64,000 bases of DNA, taken from positions 1-64,000 of the forward strand of contig NZ_JAELTT010000001.1 in assembly GCF_016428975.1 (NCBI RefSeq). Direction: 5' to 3'. The position numbers and the translations under genes were made by a program. The stretch comes from Dyella sp. ASV21 (GTDB lineage: Bacteria > Pseudomonadota > Gammaproteobacteria > Xanthomonadales > Rhodanobacteraceae). Positions 37,723 through 46,132 of the stretch are shown here, piece after piece; the stretch's first letter is position 1, and every line of letters starts with the position of its first letter. The notes beneath the pieces are model-generated. The model was given only the letters and a program-made list of their open reading frames with translations. It searched no databases and was not told the DNA's origin.

Positions 37723-38753
37723 GCCTGCTCCTGAGAAACGGCGGTCGGTTCAAAACGATGGCGTGGCAGCCCCAGCCATTCCAGGGCGGTGCCATGAAAG
37801 AGGCGTGCGCGATCGGCATCGTCGAGACCCAATGCCTCGATGCCGCTGCCCGGCACTTGTTCCCCCAAGGGGAAAGGATAATCGGTACCCAGCATCACGC
37901 GATCGACGCCGGTCACATCCAGGAGATAGCGCAGCGCGTGCGGGTCGTGGACGCAGGAGTCGAAATACAGGCGCTTGAGGTATTCGCGCGGGTTGCGTGG
38001 ATTGTCCGTGGCCACCAGGTCTGGCCGCATGCGGAAGCCATGCTCGATGCGGCCGATGCTCCAGGGGAAGCTGCCGCCGCCGTGGGCCAGCATCACGCGC
38101 AGTTTGGGCAGGCGTTCCAGCACGCCGCCGAACACCAGGCAGCAGCCCGCACGTGACTGCTCCGCCGGCATGCCGACCAACCAGGGCAACCAGTACTTGG
38201 GCATGCTGGCGGCGCCCATCATGTCCCAGGGGTGCACCATCACCGCCGCACCGAGATCGGCCGCGGCCTCGAAGAAGGGAAACAGCTCCGGCGCGTCCAG
38301 GTTCCAGTCGTTGCAGTGCGAGCCAACCTGCACGCCCTGCAGGCCCAGTTCGTCGATGCAGCGTTCCAGTTCGCGGATCGCCAGATCCGGCGACTGCAGT
38401 GGCACCGTGGCGATGCCCGCGTAATGCCGCGGATGGTCGTTGCACAGCACGGCCAACTGATCGTTCAGGTGACGATGCAGCTCCAGCGCCTGATATCCCG
38501 GTGCCCAATACGAGAACAGCACCGGCACCGTGGACACCACCTGCACATCGACACCGAAGCGGGCGTAGTCATCGATGCGGTGGCGTGCATCGAAGGCCGA
38601 TTCCCAGACTTCGCGGAAGAACTTGCCATCCTTGTAAATACGGTGTCGTCCATCGTTGTGGATCATCACCGGAAAACGATCGTCGCCGTACTTGGCCGCC
38701 AGATTCGGCCAGTCGCGGGGCAGGATGTGCGCGTGGGTATCGATCTTGAGCAT
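37719..38753 (-). CDS. 2-amino-3-carboxymuconate-6-semialdehyde decarboxylase (ACMSD-like amidohydrolase)
   Basis: The 344-aa TIM-barrel amidohydrolase has the zinc motif MLKIDTHAHILPRDWP (His-x-His), VGSHCNDWNLD, MVHPWDMMGA, AHGGGSFPWSIGR and LGTDYPFPLG with the catalytic Asp. These match ACMSD, which diverts kynurenine flux from NAD synthesis to 2-aminomuconate. Length is typical (about 335). Context (kynU downstream) supports the call. Other ACMS genes (HAAO, kmo) are not in the window. Confidence 0.86.
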   Translation of the reverse strand: MLKIDTHAHILPRDWPNLAAKYGDDRFPVMIHNDGRHRIYKDGKFFREVWESAFDARHRIDDYARFGVDVQVVSTVPVLFSYWAPGYQALELHRHLNDQLAVLCNDHPRHYAGIATVPLQSPDLAIRELERCIDELGLQGVQVGSHCNDWNLDAPELFPFFEAAADLGAAVMVHPWDMMGAASMPKYWLPWLVGMPAEQSRAGCCLVFGGVLERLPKLRVMLAHGGGSFPWSIGRIEHGFRMRPDLVATDNPRNPREYLKRLYFDSCVHDPHALRYLLDVTGVDRVMLGTDYPFPLGEQVPGSGIEALGLDDADRARLFHGTALEWLGLPRHRFEPTAVSQEQA

Positions 38754-38946
38754 GTCGCCCAGTGTACGTCCTGGGCGACTGAGCGTCGCGGCATGACGAC
38801 TGGCCTACCAGCCCCCGGATGCTGGCGCCCTATACTGGAGCCTGCCCGGAGCGGGCGGTCGACAGGGGGTTCGGCATGCACCAGGACGGTTGGCGGGGGC
38901 TGGGTTTTGCGGCGCCGCAATATCTACATTGCGCGAGTGCTGCGCC

Positions 38947-39504
38947 GTGAGCGCGGATATCACGCGCCTGCTAGGCGCTGCGCGCGAGGGCGATGACCAG
39001 GCGCTGGACGCGGCCCTGCGCCTGCTCTATGACGCGCTGCATCGGCTGGCGCACGAACAACTGCGTCAGGACCGCAACGAACGCACGCTCAGCGCGACCG
39101 CGCTGGTTAACGAAGCCTATCTGCGGGTGTTCCAGGGCGCCGCATTGCCATCATGGGAAAGTCGTGGGCATCTGCTGGGCATCACCGCCCGGGCCATGCG
39201 TCAGGTGCTGATCGACGCGGCCCGTCGACGCAAGGCTGCCAAGCGCCCCCAGGCCAAGGATCGCCTGGAGCTATCCGAAGTCGCGGCGGCGCTGGTGGGC
39301 GAGGTGGAGCCCGATGCGCTGGAACACGCGCTTGATCGGCTGGAGGCCATCGATCCCCGCCAGGCCAGGATCGTGGAAATGCGCTTCTTTGTCGGTCTCA
39401 CCGCGGAGCAGATCGGCGCGGCGCTCGCCATATCCCCCTCCACCGTGCAGCGGGAATGGCGACTGGCCCGCGCGTGGTTGCAGCGGGAGCTGCAAACGGA
39501 CTGA
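38947..39504 (+). CDS. ECF-type RNA polymerase sigma factor
   Basis: The 185-aa protein has region 2 (YDALHRLAHEQL, TALVNEAYLRVF) and region 4 (RIVEMRFFVGLTAEQIGAALAISPSTVQREWRLARAWL), as in sigma-70-family ECF factors of the TIGR02999 type. No anti-sigma factor is adjacent. The GTG at 38947 is used; an open frame starts earlier at a TTG (38890) without clear RBS. TATACT at 38831-38836 may be its -10. The next gene, 71 nt away, encodes a DGPF-domain protein, a common partner of other ECF groups. Confidence 0.85.
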   Translation: MSADITRLLGAAREGDDQALDAALRLLYDALHRLAHEQLRQDRNERTLSATALVNEAYLRVFQGAALPSWESRGHLLGITARAMRQVLIDAARRRKAAKRPQAKDRLELSEVAAALVGEVEPDALEHALDRLEAIDPRQARIVEMRFFVGLTAEQIGAALAISPSTVQREWRLARAWLQRELQTD

Positions 39505-39575
39505 ACGTGCGTCGCCGACGTTTTGCCGGCATGATGGCCGGCGCGGTGACATCCGCCGAGCCACGGGAGGCAAGC

Positions 39576-39950
39576 ATGAAGTTCCTGGTCATGATCTATA
39601 GCGACGACAGCCTGCTCAATGCGCTGCCGCCCGGTGAATTCGACAGCATGATGCGCGACTGCTTCGTGCATGCCGATGCCTTGCGTGCCGAAGGGTGCCT
39701 GCTCGATTCCATGCAACTGGAAAGCCCGGTGCAGGCCAAGTCGCTGCGCATGCGCGACAACACGATGAGCGTGATCGATGGCCCGTTTGCCGAGGCCAAG
39801 GAATACCTCGGCGGATTCAACCTGATCGAAGCGGCGAACATGGACGAGGCCCTGCGCATCGCACGCACGTTCCCGTGGTCGCGCACGGGGCGTATCGAGG
39901 TTCGCCCCGTGCGTGATATCGATGCGGTGAGGCAGCGCGTCGGCGCCTGA
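39576..39950 (+). CDS. YCII-related (DGPF-domain) protein
   Basis: The 124-aa protein starts MKFLVMIYSDDS and contains the eponymous VIDGPFAEAKEYLGGFNLIEA, then ARTFPW and IEVRPVRDI. DGPF proteins often neighbour ECF sigma factor genes and may act in their regulation or under their control; the biochemical role is unknown. A GGGAGG ribosome site lies 5 nt upstream. It ends 11 nt before the convergent FUSC gene. Confidence 0.84.
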   Translation: MKFLVMIYSDDSLLNALPPGEFDSMMRDCFVHADALRAEGCLLDSMQLESPVQAKSLRMRDNTMSVIDGPFAEAKEYLGGFNLIEAANMDEALRIARTFPWSRTGRIEVRPVRDIDAVRQRVGA

Positions 39951-39961
39951 GCCTGGCGCGC

Positions 39962-42046
39962 TTAAACCGTTTCGACCGACTTGCTGCGACTGCGCCCGGT
40001 GACATGGGCCAGGGTATTGACGTTATCCACCAACCGATCGCTGATGCGCGTCAGCAGCTCGGCGGATGGCTTTTCGTCGGACATGCTCAGCAGCGCCGCC
40101 AGCGAGCGCTGCAGGCCTCGTAGATCGGGCAATTGATCCGGTGCGCGTTGCGCGCGCAGGGCGCCGGAAACCTCATGCAGCGCTTCGGCTACCTGGGTGA
40201 CGAAGATGCACATCTCGGCCATTTCCGGCAGGTGATCGTGATCGTCGATCAACGCCTCCAGCGTCATGGCCGTACGCGCCAGGCGATTGCCGTTGGCAAA
40301 CAGTGCGTTGGCCAGCTCCAGCAAGGCGGGGGGCGTGGCCGGCTCCGCGCGCATGCGGTCCAGCGAAGCCTGCGCATTGCTGCGTGCGGTGCGCGCGGCC
40401 GTGCGGGCTTCGCGCCGGCTATCGCGGCGCTCCGGGCGTGCCAGCGCCTGCAGGTAGTCGGCATAGGCATCGAGCATGTCCGACAGGGCGGCGCGGGCGC
40501 GCCCCCGCTCCCAGGTCGGCCACAGCACATACGCCAGCAGGGCCATGCCGCTGCCCAGCGCGGTGTTGATGACGCGATCGGTCACCGCATCGGTGGAATT
40601 GACGCCCTCGAACGACAGCAGGATCACCACCGTGCCGGTCAGCGCCGCCACGGCCACGCCGTAATGCGCGGTAGCCAGATATCGAAAAGCCATGCACAGC
40701 AACGCCATCAGGGCGAGATGCGCCCAGGCCTCGTGCGGGGTGTAGTGCAGCAACGCCGTGGTGAGGATCAGCCCGAGCACGGTGCCCACCACGCGCAGCA
40801 GCCCGAAGTTAAACGTGGCGGCGAAATCCGGGCGCAGCACGATGGCGGCCGTCATCGGCAGCCAGTAACCATGCGGTAGCCCCAGTTGCCGCGCCACGAA
40901 CAAGGTGGCGGACAAGGTGACCGCACTGCGAATGGCGTGACGAAACGCCACGGAGTGTGGAGTGAGATTGGCGCGAAAGGTGGCGCGCGCCGAGCTGCTG
41001 CGCAGGGCGGCCGGTAGCGGCGTCTCCGCGTCGGCCGCGCGCAGTTCGCCGCGGCTGCCCGCCCAGTTGGCGTTACGAACTGCGGCGGCGAGCTGGCCGG
41101 AAAGGGCGTGGATGTGCGTCGCCAAGCCATCGGCGTTGCCGCCGTTGCCGAGCAAGGCGTTCTCGCTGGCTTGCAGCGTCTGCAAAGCATGTTCGGCCTG
41201 GCGCGGCGATTCACCGGCTTCCAATGCCTCGGCGACGGCGGCCAGTACGCGGGCGGCGTCGCCGCGGAACATGGCGTGGATAGTGGGGTTGGCACGCAGT
41301 TCCGCCATGGCGGTGAGTTCCAGGCGGATACGCTCGGCCAGCTCCAGCAGCACGCCGAAGGCTTCCATGGCGCGTCCGCGCGCATGGTGGCGCCCCAGCA
41401 GGGTGTGTTGCAGCGTGGTCATGGCATCGGTCAGCGCGGGCACATCGGCGTCGTCATGCGCTTGTTGCTTGGCCAGCGACGCCAGGCCGCGATACACGGC
41501 CGCCAGCGCATGGCGCTCGGGGCGATAGCGCTGTAGCGGCCACGCGGCCACCGAAAACACGGTAAGCAGCAAGCCGCCGGAGAAGATCAGCGCGGCTGCG
41601 CCCAGGGCTTCCATGAAGGGGCGTGGTGTAGCCGCTGTCACCACCAGCAGGATCATGCTGGTCATGCCTACGCGGGTCATGTCCGGCCCGAATACCACCA
41701 GCAAGCCGCCGAAGAAGCCAAAGGCCGCCGTGGCAATCAGCATCGGCACCAACTGGTCGCCGATCAGGAAGCCGAGCAGGGAGGCCACGCCCGCGGCCAG
41801 TGATGCCAAGAGCAGGCGTGTCATGCGCTGGCGGTACGGGCCCGGCTGGTCGGAGAACATGGTATCCAGCGCACCCGCGCCGATGCCCAGGCCGATACCC
41901 GGGTGTCCCACCAATATGCCGATGGCCAGCGGCAGGATTACCGCCGCCGTATTGCGGATCACCACGCGCAACGGCACGTCCGGCCGCTTGGTGGTGAGCA
42001 AGCTGTCGACGACGCTGGCGCGTAGCGAATAACCGCTGGCAGACAT
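39962..42046 (-). CDS. FUSC-family membrane protein (YccS/AaeB-like)
   Basis: The 694-aa protein has two clusters of hydrophobic segments, about residues 25-175 and 380-530, separated and followed by soluble helical domains, which is the FUSC layout. Motifs include NTAAVILPLAIGILVGHPG, FSDQPGPYRQR and LGLPHGYWLPMTAAIVLRPDFAATF, with GYWLPMTA the conserved second-half signature. Family members export aromatic acids or fusaric acid; the substrate here is not deducible. No membrane-fusion partner gene is adjacent, so it resembles the stand-alone YccS/YhfK type. Confidence 0.85.
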   Translation of the reverse strand: MSASGYSLRASVVDSLLTTKRPDVPLRVVIRNTAAVILPLAIGILVGHPGIGLGIGAGALDTMFSDQPGPYRQRMTRLLLASLAAGVASLLGFLIGDQLVPMLIATAAFGFFGGLLVVFGPDMTRVGMTSMILLVVTAATPRPFMEALGAAALIFSGGLLLTVFSVAAWPLQRYRPERHALAAVYRGLASLAKQQAHDDADVPALTDAMTTLQHTLLGRHHARGRAMEAFGVLLELAERIRLELTAMAELRANPTIHAMFRGDAARVLAAVAEALEAGESPRQAEHALQTLQASENALLGNGGNADGLATHIHALSGQLAAAVRNANWAGSRGELRAADAETPLPAALRSSSARATFRANLTPHSVAFRHAIRSAVTLSATLFVARQLGLPHGYWLPMTAAIVLRPDFAATFNFGLLRVVGTVLGLILTTALLHYTPHEAWAHLALMALLCMAFRYLATAHYGVAVAALTGTVVILLSFEGVNSTDAVTDRVINTALGSGMALLAYVLWPTWERGRARAALSDMLDAYADYLQALARPERRDSRREARTAARTARSNAQASLDRMRAEPATPPALLELANALFANGNRLARTAMTLEALIDDHDHLPEMAEMCIFVTQVAEALHEVSGALRAQRAPDQLPDLRGLQRSLAALLSMSDEKPSAELLTRISDRLVDNVNTLAHVTGRSRSKSVETV

Positions 42047-42120
42047 GGGGCTTCGTTCACTCCTAAACGATGCGTGGATTGTGCCTCAGGCCGCCTGAAG
42101 CGAGCGCGACGAAACCGGTG

Positions 42121-42873
42121 TCAGCGAACGGCGCCGAGCTGGCGCGACAGCGCGTAGAGAATGCGCAGGTCTTGGTCGTCGAGCGTGTCGCCATCCATGC
42201 CGCGAAAATGGTGGTGGAAAGAGCGCACCGTGGCGGTGCGGTTGTCCAGCGGGTAGCCGATCAGGCCCAGCGCCATCCACGGATCGAAGGTAGCCGGTGG
42301 ATCGACCAGCGTCCCGCGTGGCCACAGGCCAAAGCCGGCCTGGGCTAGCTTTTGCCAGGGAAAGCGTGGGCCCGGATCGTCCTTGCGACCAGGCGCGAGA
42401 TCTTCGTGGCCGATGATCTGCGTGGGCGGGATGCGCCAGCGCTGTGTGAGATCGGCCAGCAGGCCTAGCAGGCTGTCGATCTGCGCCTGGGTAAAGGGCG
42501 AGTCGCCATCGTTGTCCAGTTCGATGCCGATCGACGCCGAATTGACGTCGGTGATGGTGCCCCAGCGCCCGGCACCGGCATGCCAGGCGCGTTGTTCATC
42601 GGCCACCAACTGATAGATGTGCCCATCGTTGCCAACCAGGTAATGCGCGCTCACCGGGCCGCCGCTATTGCCTGTGCGCAGCGTATGCAGTGCCTGCGCG
42701 GCGGAATGTTCATTGGTGAAATGAAGGACGATGAGCACCGGTCGGCGCGCATCCATATTCGGCGAGGGGACCCATTGCGCCATCGGGTTGTGCACCGGCA
42801 CGGGCGCACAGGCAGCCAGCACGGACAGCAGCGAAGACAACAACAACGCACGCCGGGGGGCGATCGAAGGCAT
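42121..42873 (-). CDS. N-acetylmuramoyl-L-alanine amidase lipoprotein (AmiD-like)
   Basis: The 250-aa protein has a signal peptide ending in lipobox LAAC (about Cys21), consistent with outer-membrane anchoring. The amidase_2 zinc domain (about 40-190) has VLIVLHFTNEHS, VSAHYLVGNDGHIYQL, RAWHAGAGRWG, NSASIGIELDNDG and IGHEDLAPGRKDDPGP. The zinc ligands His, His and Asp/His are present. A C-terminal peptidoglycan-binding-like helical region follows. AmiD cleaves murein and anhydro-muropeptides. The start at 42873 sits before the signal peptide. Downstream of the efpL terminator. Confidence 0.88.
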   Translation of the reverse strand: MPSIAPRRALLLSSLLSVLAACAPVPVHNPMAQWVPSPNMDARRPVLIVLHFTNEHSAAQALHTLRTGNSGGPVSAHYLVGNDGHIYQLVADEQRAWHAGAGRWGTITDVNSASIGIELDNDGDSPFTQAQIDSLLGLLADLTQRWRIPPTQIIGHEDLAPGRKDDPGPRFPWQKLAQAGFGLWPRGTLVDPPATFDPWMALGLIGYPLDNRTATVRSFHHHFRGMDGDTLDDQDLRILYALSRQLGAVR

Positions 42874-42932
42874 GGCGGTCTCGTCACGGGGGAGTGTGAC
42901 GAAACTGCCGCAGCCGCTGCGCGAGGTCAAGC

Positions 42933-42966
42933 TAAATGAAAACGGCGCCCGGTAACCCGGGCGCCG
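42933..42966 (-). terminator. Intrinsic terminator of efpL
   Basis: On the minus strand CGGCGCCCGG/CCGGGCGCCG (10 bp, 4-nt loop) is followed by TTTTCATTT. It lies 26 nt after the efpL stop. Confidence 0.88.
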
Positions 42967-42991
42967 CTGTCGGACAACGTGTGCGCAAGGC

Positions 42992-43555
42992 TCAGGCGCG
43001 GCCGGCGAACTCGCCGGTAAGCGTGTTCACCCACACCTTCTCATCGTTGGTGATGTATTCGGGCACCTGGATTTCGATGCCGGTGTTGAGCTTGGCCGGC
43101 TTGGTGCGCTTGGTGGCGCTCGCACCCTTGAGTTCCGGTGCGGTGTCGACCACGGTGAGCGTTACGCTGGTCGGCACCTGCAGGCCTACCGGGGCGTCGT
43201 CGATCAGCTGGACGTAGTAGCCCTCGACGCCTTCCACGATATAGCCGCCGTTCTCGCCGATCAGTTCGGGTGAGAGCAGGTACTGGGTGTAATCCTCGTT
43301 GTCCATGAACACGAAGGCGCCGTCGTCCATGTACGAAAAATTCGCCGCGCGGCGCACCAGGTCCATTTCCTTCAGATCGTCGTCGGCACGCAGGCTCAGG
43401 TCGAACTTGCGGCCACCGGGGATCGAATACATGGTGAAGCGGAAAGTCACATTGCCGCCGCGCGCGGTGGGCGCGCTGCGTTCGATATCGCGCACCTGGT
43501 ACACGGTGCCTTCGTGTTCGACTACGTTGCCTTTCTTGACGTCGGAAGCTTTCAT
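42992..43555 (-). CDS. efpL: Elongation factor P-like protein EfpL (YeiP)
   Basis: A 187-aa EF-P paralog. The loop that in EF-P carries Lys34 reads [12 protein letters not shown], with Arg (residue 32) and an extended Pro-containing loop. This is the EfpL/YeiP hallmark, and it means no lysine modification is needed. Known EfpL acts on stalling motifs, including ones EF-P handles poorly. The rest has [18 protein letters not shown] and [20 protein letters not shown]. Together with efp and epmB this genome encodes both branches. It lies downstream of a palindromic repeat and the SDR gene. Confidence 0.93.
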   Translation of the reverse strand: MKASDVKKGNVVEHEGTVYQVRDIERSAPTARGGNVTFRFTMYSIPGGRKFDLSLRADDDLKEMDLVRRAANFSYMDDGAFVFMDNEDYTQYLLSPELIGENGGYIVEGVEGYYVQLIDDAPVGLQVPTSVTLTVVDTAPELKGASATKRTKPAKLNTGIEIQVPEYITNDEKVWVNTLTGEFAGRA

Positions 43556-43590
43556 CGGTGTAAGACCAAATAGTTGGGGCGTTTCACGAT

Positions 43591-43675
43591 CGTCATTCCT
43601 GCGAAAGCGGGAATCCAGCGTCTTTCATCCTCAGACGCCAAAGTCACCGGCTCCACGCTTTCGCCGGGGATGACG
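43591..43675. repeat. Palindromic repeat element (CGTCATTCC... type)
   Basis: The outer arms CGTCATTCCTGCGAAAGCG and CGCTTTCGCCGGGGATGACG are imperfect inverted repeats about 85 nt apart. They resemble the REP/MITE-like 'GTCATTCC..GCGAAAGCGGGAATCC' units dispersed in many proteobacteria. It fills most of the gap between the SDR gene and efpL. Confidence 0.7.
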
Positions 43676-43686
43676 GGGAAGGGGAA

Positions 43687-44448
43687 TTACTTCGGCTGCA
43701 GACGCACCGCGCCATCGAGGCGGATAGTTTCGCCGTTGATGTAGCGATTGCCCAGGATAAAGCCCACCGTGTTGGCGAACTCGTCTGGCTTGCCCAGGCG
43801 CGAGGGGAACGGGATGGAGGCCGACAGCGCCTCCTGCACCTGCGGCGGCATGCCATCCACCATCGGGGTCCAGAAGATGCCCGGGGCGATGGTCGCCACG
43901 CGGATGCCAAAGCGCGACAGCTCGCGCGCCATCGGCAGGGTCATGCCCACCACACCGCCTTTGGAGGCGGAGTAGGCGGCCTGGCCGATCTGGCCCTCGT
44001 ACGCGGCCACCGAGGCGGTGTTGATGATCACGCCGCGCTCGCCGTCTTCGCCGGCCTCGTTGTGCTGCATGAGGGCGGCGCCCGCCTTGGCCACATTGAA
44101 GCTGCCCACCAGGTTCACCATCACGGTGGTGGCGAAGGTATTGAGCGGCATCGGGCCTTCCTTGCCCAGCATGCGGCCGGCGCCCAGGATACCCGCGCAG
44201 TTCACCACCACGTTGAGGCCGCCCATGGCGTCGCGCGCCGCGGTGACGTTGGCGCTCACGCCCTCTTCGGAGGTGACGTCGGTGCGGAAGAAGTGGCCGT
44301 TGAGCGCCTTGGCGGCGTCCTGGCCCTTGTCCTCGTTGACGTCGAACAGGGCGACCTTGCCGCCGTGGGCGACGATGAACTGAGCCACCGCGTGGCCGAG
44401 ACCGGAGGCGCCGCCGGTAATGATCGCCTTGACCTGATTGAGCTGCAT
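43687..44448 (-). CDS. 3-hydroxyacyl-CoA dehydrogenase, SDR type (HSD10-like)
   Basis: The 253-aa short-chain dehydrogenase has AIITGGASGLGHAVAQF (NAD site), VVVNCAGILGAGR and the catalytic Ser-Tyr-Lys: INTASVAAYEG, then QAAYSASKGGVVGMTLPMAREL. Similarity is strongest to 3-hydroxy-2-methylbutyryl-CoA/3-hydroxyacyl-CoA dehydrogenases (HSD17B10 group), which act in isoleucine and fatty-acid breakdown. It follows the GNAT gene after 34 nt on the same strand. Confidence 0.87.
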   Translation of the reverse strand: MQLNQVKAIITGGASGLGHAVAQFIVAHGGKVALFDVNEDKGQDAAKALNGHFFRTDVTSEEGVSANVTAARDAMGGLNVVVNCAGILGAGRMLGKEGPMPLNTFATTVMVNLVGSFNVAKAGAALMQHNEAGEDGERGVIINTASVAAYEGQIGQAAYSASKGGVVGMTLPMARELSRFGIRVATIAPGIFWTPMVDGMPPQVQEALSASIPFPSRLGKPDEFANTVGFILGNRYINGETIRLDGAVRLQPK

Positions 44449-44482
44449 GGGGGTGTCCGCTGAATGAGTCCAGCGGACAAGT

Positions 44483-45052
44483 TTAGCCGACCTGCAGCAG
44501 GGCCCGCAGTGCCGGGTCGTCGACCAGTTGGACGAAGGGGCGCACGGGCTGCGGCGGGTTGCCAGGCGCCTGCAGCTCCTTTTGCCATACGCCCACGTCC
44601 CACCAGCGGCCAAGCTTGTAGCCGGCGCTGCGCCAGACCCCGGCAGGGGTGAAATCCATGGCCTCGTGCATGGCGACGCTGGCCTGACCGGGCAGGGTAA
44701 TGACGCCCACCGCCTGGTTGAGTCCCTGCAGGCGCATGCTGTCCAGCAGGCCGCGGTAAAGCCGGCTGGCGATGCCGCGCCGTCGGGCATCGGCATGGAC
44801 ATAGATGGAAGTCTCGGCGATCCAGTCATAGGCCGCCCGTTCGCGGAAGCGACTGGCATAGGCATAAGCGAGCACGCGGCCATGCTCCTCCCAGACCAGC
44901 CACGGGTACTGGCGCAGGCGCGTGATGATGCGTTCGCGCATGGCGTCCACGCCGGGCGGTTCGGTTTCGAAGGTCTCCACGCCATCCAGCACGGAAGGGG
45001 TATAGATGGCATGGACGGCAGCGGCGTCGTCTGCGCGGGCGATGCGGATCAT
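44483..45052 (-). CDS. GNAT acetyltransferase, phosphinothricin N-acetyltransferase-like
   Basis: The 189-aa protein starts MIRIARADDAAAVHAIYTP and has AAYDWIAETSIYVHADARRRGIASRLYRGLL, the acetyl-CoA-binding region of the PAT/YwnH group, and GYKLGRWWDVGVWQKEL at the end. PAT-like enzymes acetylate phosphinothricin, methionine sulfone/sulfoximine or similar amino acids; the actual substrate is not clear. It overlaps the upstream GNAT gene by 4 nt, so it belongs to an operon of small acetyltransferase genes. Confidence 0.87.
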   Translation of the reverse strand: MIRIARADDAAAVHAIYTPSVLDGVETFETEPPGVDAMRERIITRLRQYPWLVWEEHGRVLAYAYASRFRERAAYDWIAETSIYVHADARRRGIASRLYRGLLDSMRLQGLNQAVGVITLPGQASVAMHEAMDFTPAGVWRSAGYKLGRWWDVGVWQKELQAPGNPPQPVRPFVQLVDDPALRALLQVG

Positions 45053-45516
45053 GCGAGGGCTTTCTCCATGCAGACGCTGCGGGGATTGGCGTGGTGCTCG
45101 CCAAAAGGCGGGCAGCGGCGATAGCCGGCGTGCTCGTACAGTTCCAGCGCCTCGGCCTGGGCGGTGCCGGTCTCCAGGCGGATCAACCGGCCGCCGCCGC
45201 GACGCACTTCCTTCTCCAGCGCCTCCAGCAACTGTTTACCCAGGCCCAGCCCGCGGCAGGCCGGCAACACGTACATGCGCTTCACCTCGACATAACCGGC
45301 ATGCCATACGCAGGCGCCGCAAGCCACCGGGAGGCCATCCACCCGGGCGGTGAGGAAGGTGACATTGGGCTGTTTCAGCTCCTCCACCGGCACCGGATGG
45401 ATATTGCCGGTGGGATAGAGCTCCGCCAAATAGCCGTCCAATTGCTCGATCAGCGGCATCACCTCCGAGGAGGCGGGGTCGTCGATGGCGAAGTGCAGCT
45501 GGGGTGCCTTCAGCAT
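45049..45516 (-). CDS. GNAT-family N-acetyltransferase
   Basis: The 155-aa protein starts MLKAPQLHFAIDDP and has VEVKRMYVLPACRGLGLGKQLLEALEKEV (acetyl-CoA loop) and ALELYEHAGYRRCPPFG. This is the YkkB/PhnO-like GNAT type with ARGLGLG-like binding. It overlaps the YdeI-like gene by 7 nt and the next GNAT gene by 4 nt. Substrate unknown. Confidence 0.85.
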   Translation of the reverse strand: MLKAPQLHFAIDDPASSEVMPLIEQLDGYLAELYPTGNIHPVPVEELKQPNVTFLTARVDGLPVACGACVWHAGYVEVKRMYVLPACRGLGLGKQLLEALEKEVRRGGGRLIRLETGTAQAEALELYEHAGYRRCPPFGEHHANPRSVCMEKALA

Positions 45517-46121
45517 GATTCGTACTTCCAGTTGCGGCGCTTGCCTTCCGTCAGCCACTCCAGCGCGCTGGCGATGCGCTTTTGGCGCGTGGCGTCGGTT
45601 TTCGCTTCCGTAATCCAATCCACATACTCGCGCTGTGCACCCGGCGGGAAACTCTCGTAATGCTTGCGCGCGGCGGCGTGCTGCTTTTTTTCGAACAGCG
45701 CGGCGAGGTCCGGCGGCAGCGACGGTGGCGGTTTCGGCGCGCTCTTGGGACGCGCGGCGCGGGTGCCATCGGCAATGGCCGCCGCGGCCTTCTTCACGAG
45801 GACGGTAAGTTCCTTCTTGCTGGGCAGATCCTTAAGCTCAGAAAGCTTGCCGAATTGCCCCATGCCCTCGTCACGGCTTTGGTCCGCATGGGCCACCACG
45901 TCCTTGCCGCGCCAGAAACCGAAGGAGCAGTGTTGCTTGAACGCCGCCATGTGGCACAGGGGCGCGCCCTGGTAGAGGAAGAACGGCATGCTCCACTTGA
46001 TGGCCTCTTGCGCGTCCGGGCAAGCCGCATGCACCACGGCACGCAAATGTTCCAGGATGGGCCGGGCGAACTCGGCCGACTTGGCGATGTATGCATCGAC
46101 CCTGGGATCGTGGTTGGACAT
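45510..46121 (-). CDS. YdeI/OmpD-associated family protein with DUF1801-like domain
   Basis: The 203-aa protein has an N-terminal DUF1801-like region (AQEAIKWSMPFFLYQGAPLCHMAAFKQHCSFGFW split in the middle of the domain) and a C-terminal YdeI-type helical segment (PPDLAALFEKKQHAAARKHYESFPPGAQREYVDWITEAKT region). YdeI homologs have been linked to envelope stress and peptide resistance in Salmonella; function here is uncertain. RBS AGGAGG is 8 nt before 46121. Part of the amidohydrolase-GNAT run. Confidence 0.82.
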   Translation of the reverse strand: MSNHDPRVDAYIAKSAEFARPILEHLRAVVHAACPDAQEAIKWSMPFFLYQGAPLCHMAAFKQHCSFGFWRGKDVVAHADQSRDEGMGQFGKLSELKDLPSKKELTVLVKKAAAAIADGTRAARPKSAPKPPPSLPPDLAALFEKKQHAAARKHYESFPPGAQREYVDWITEAKTDATRQKRIASALEWLTEGKRRNWKYESC

Positions 46122-46132
46122 GAGGTGGCCTC

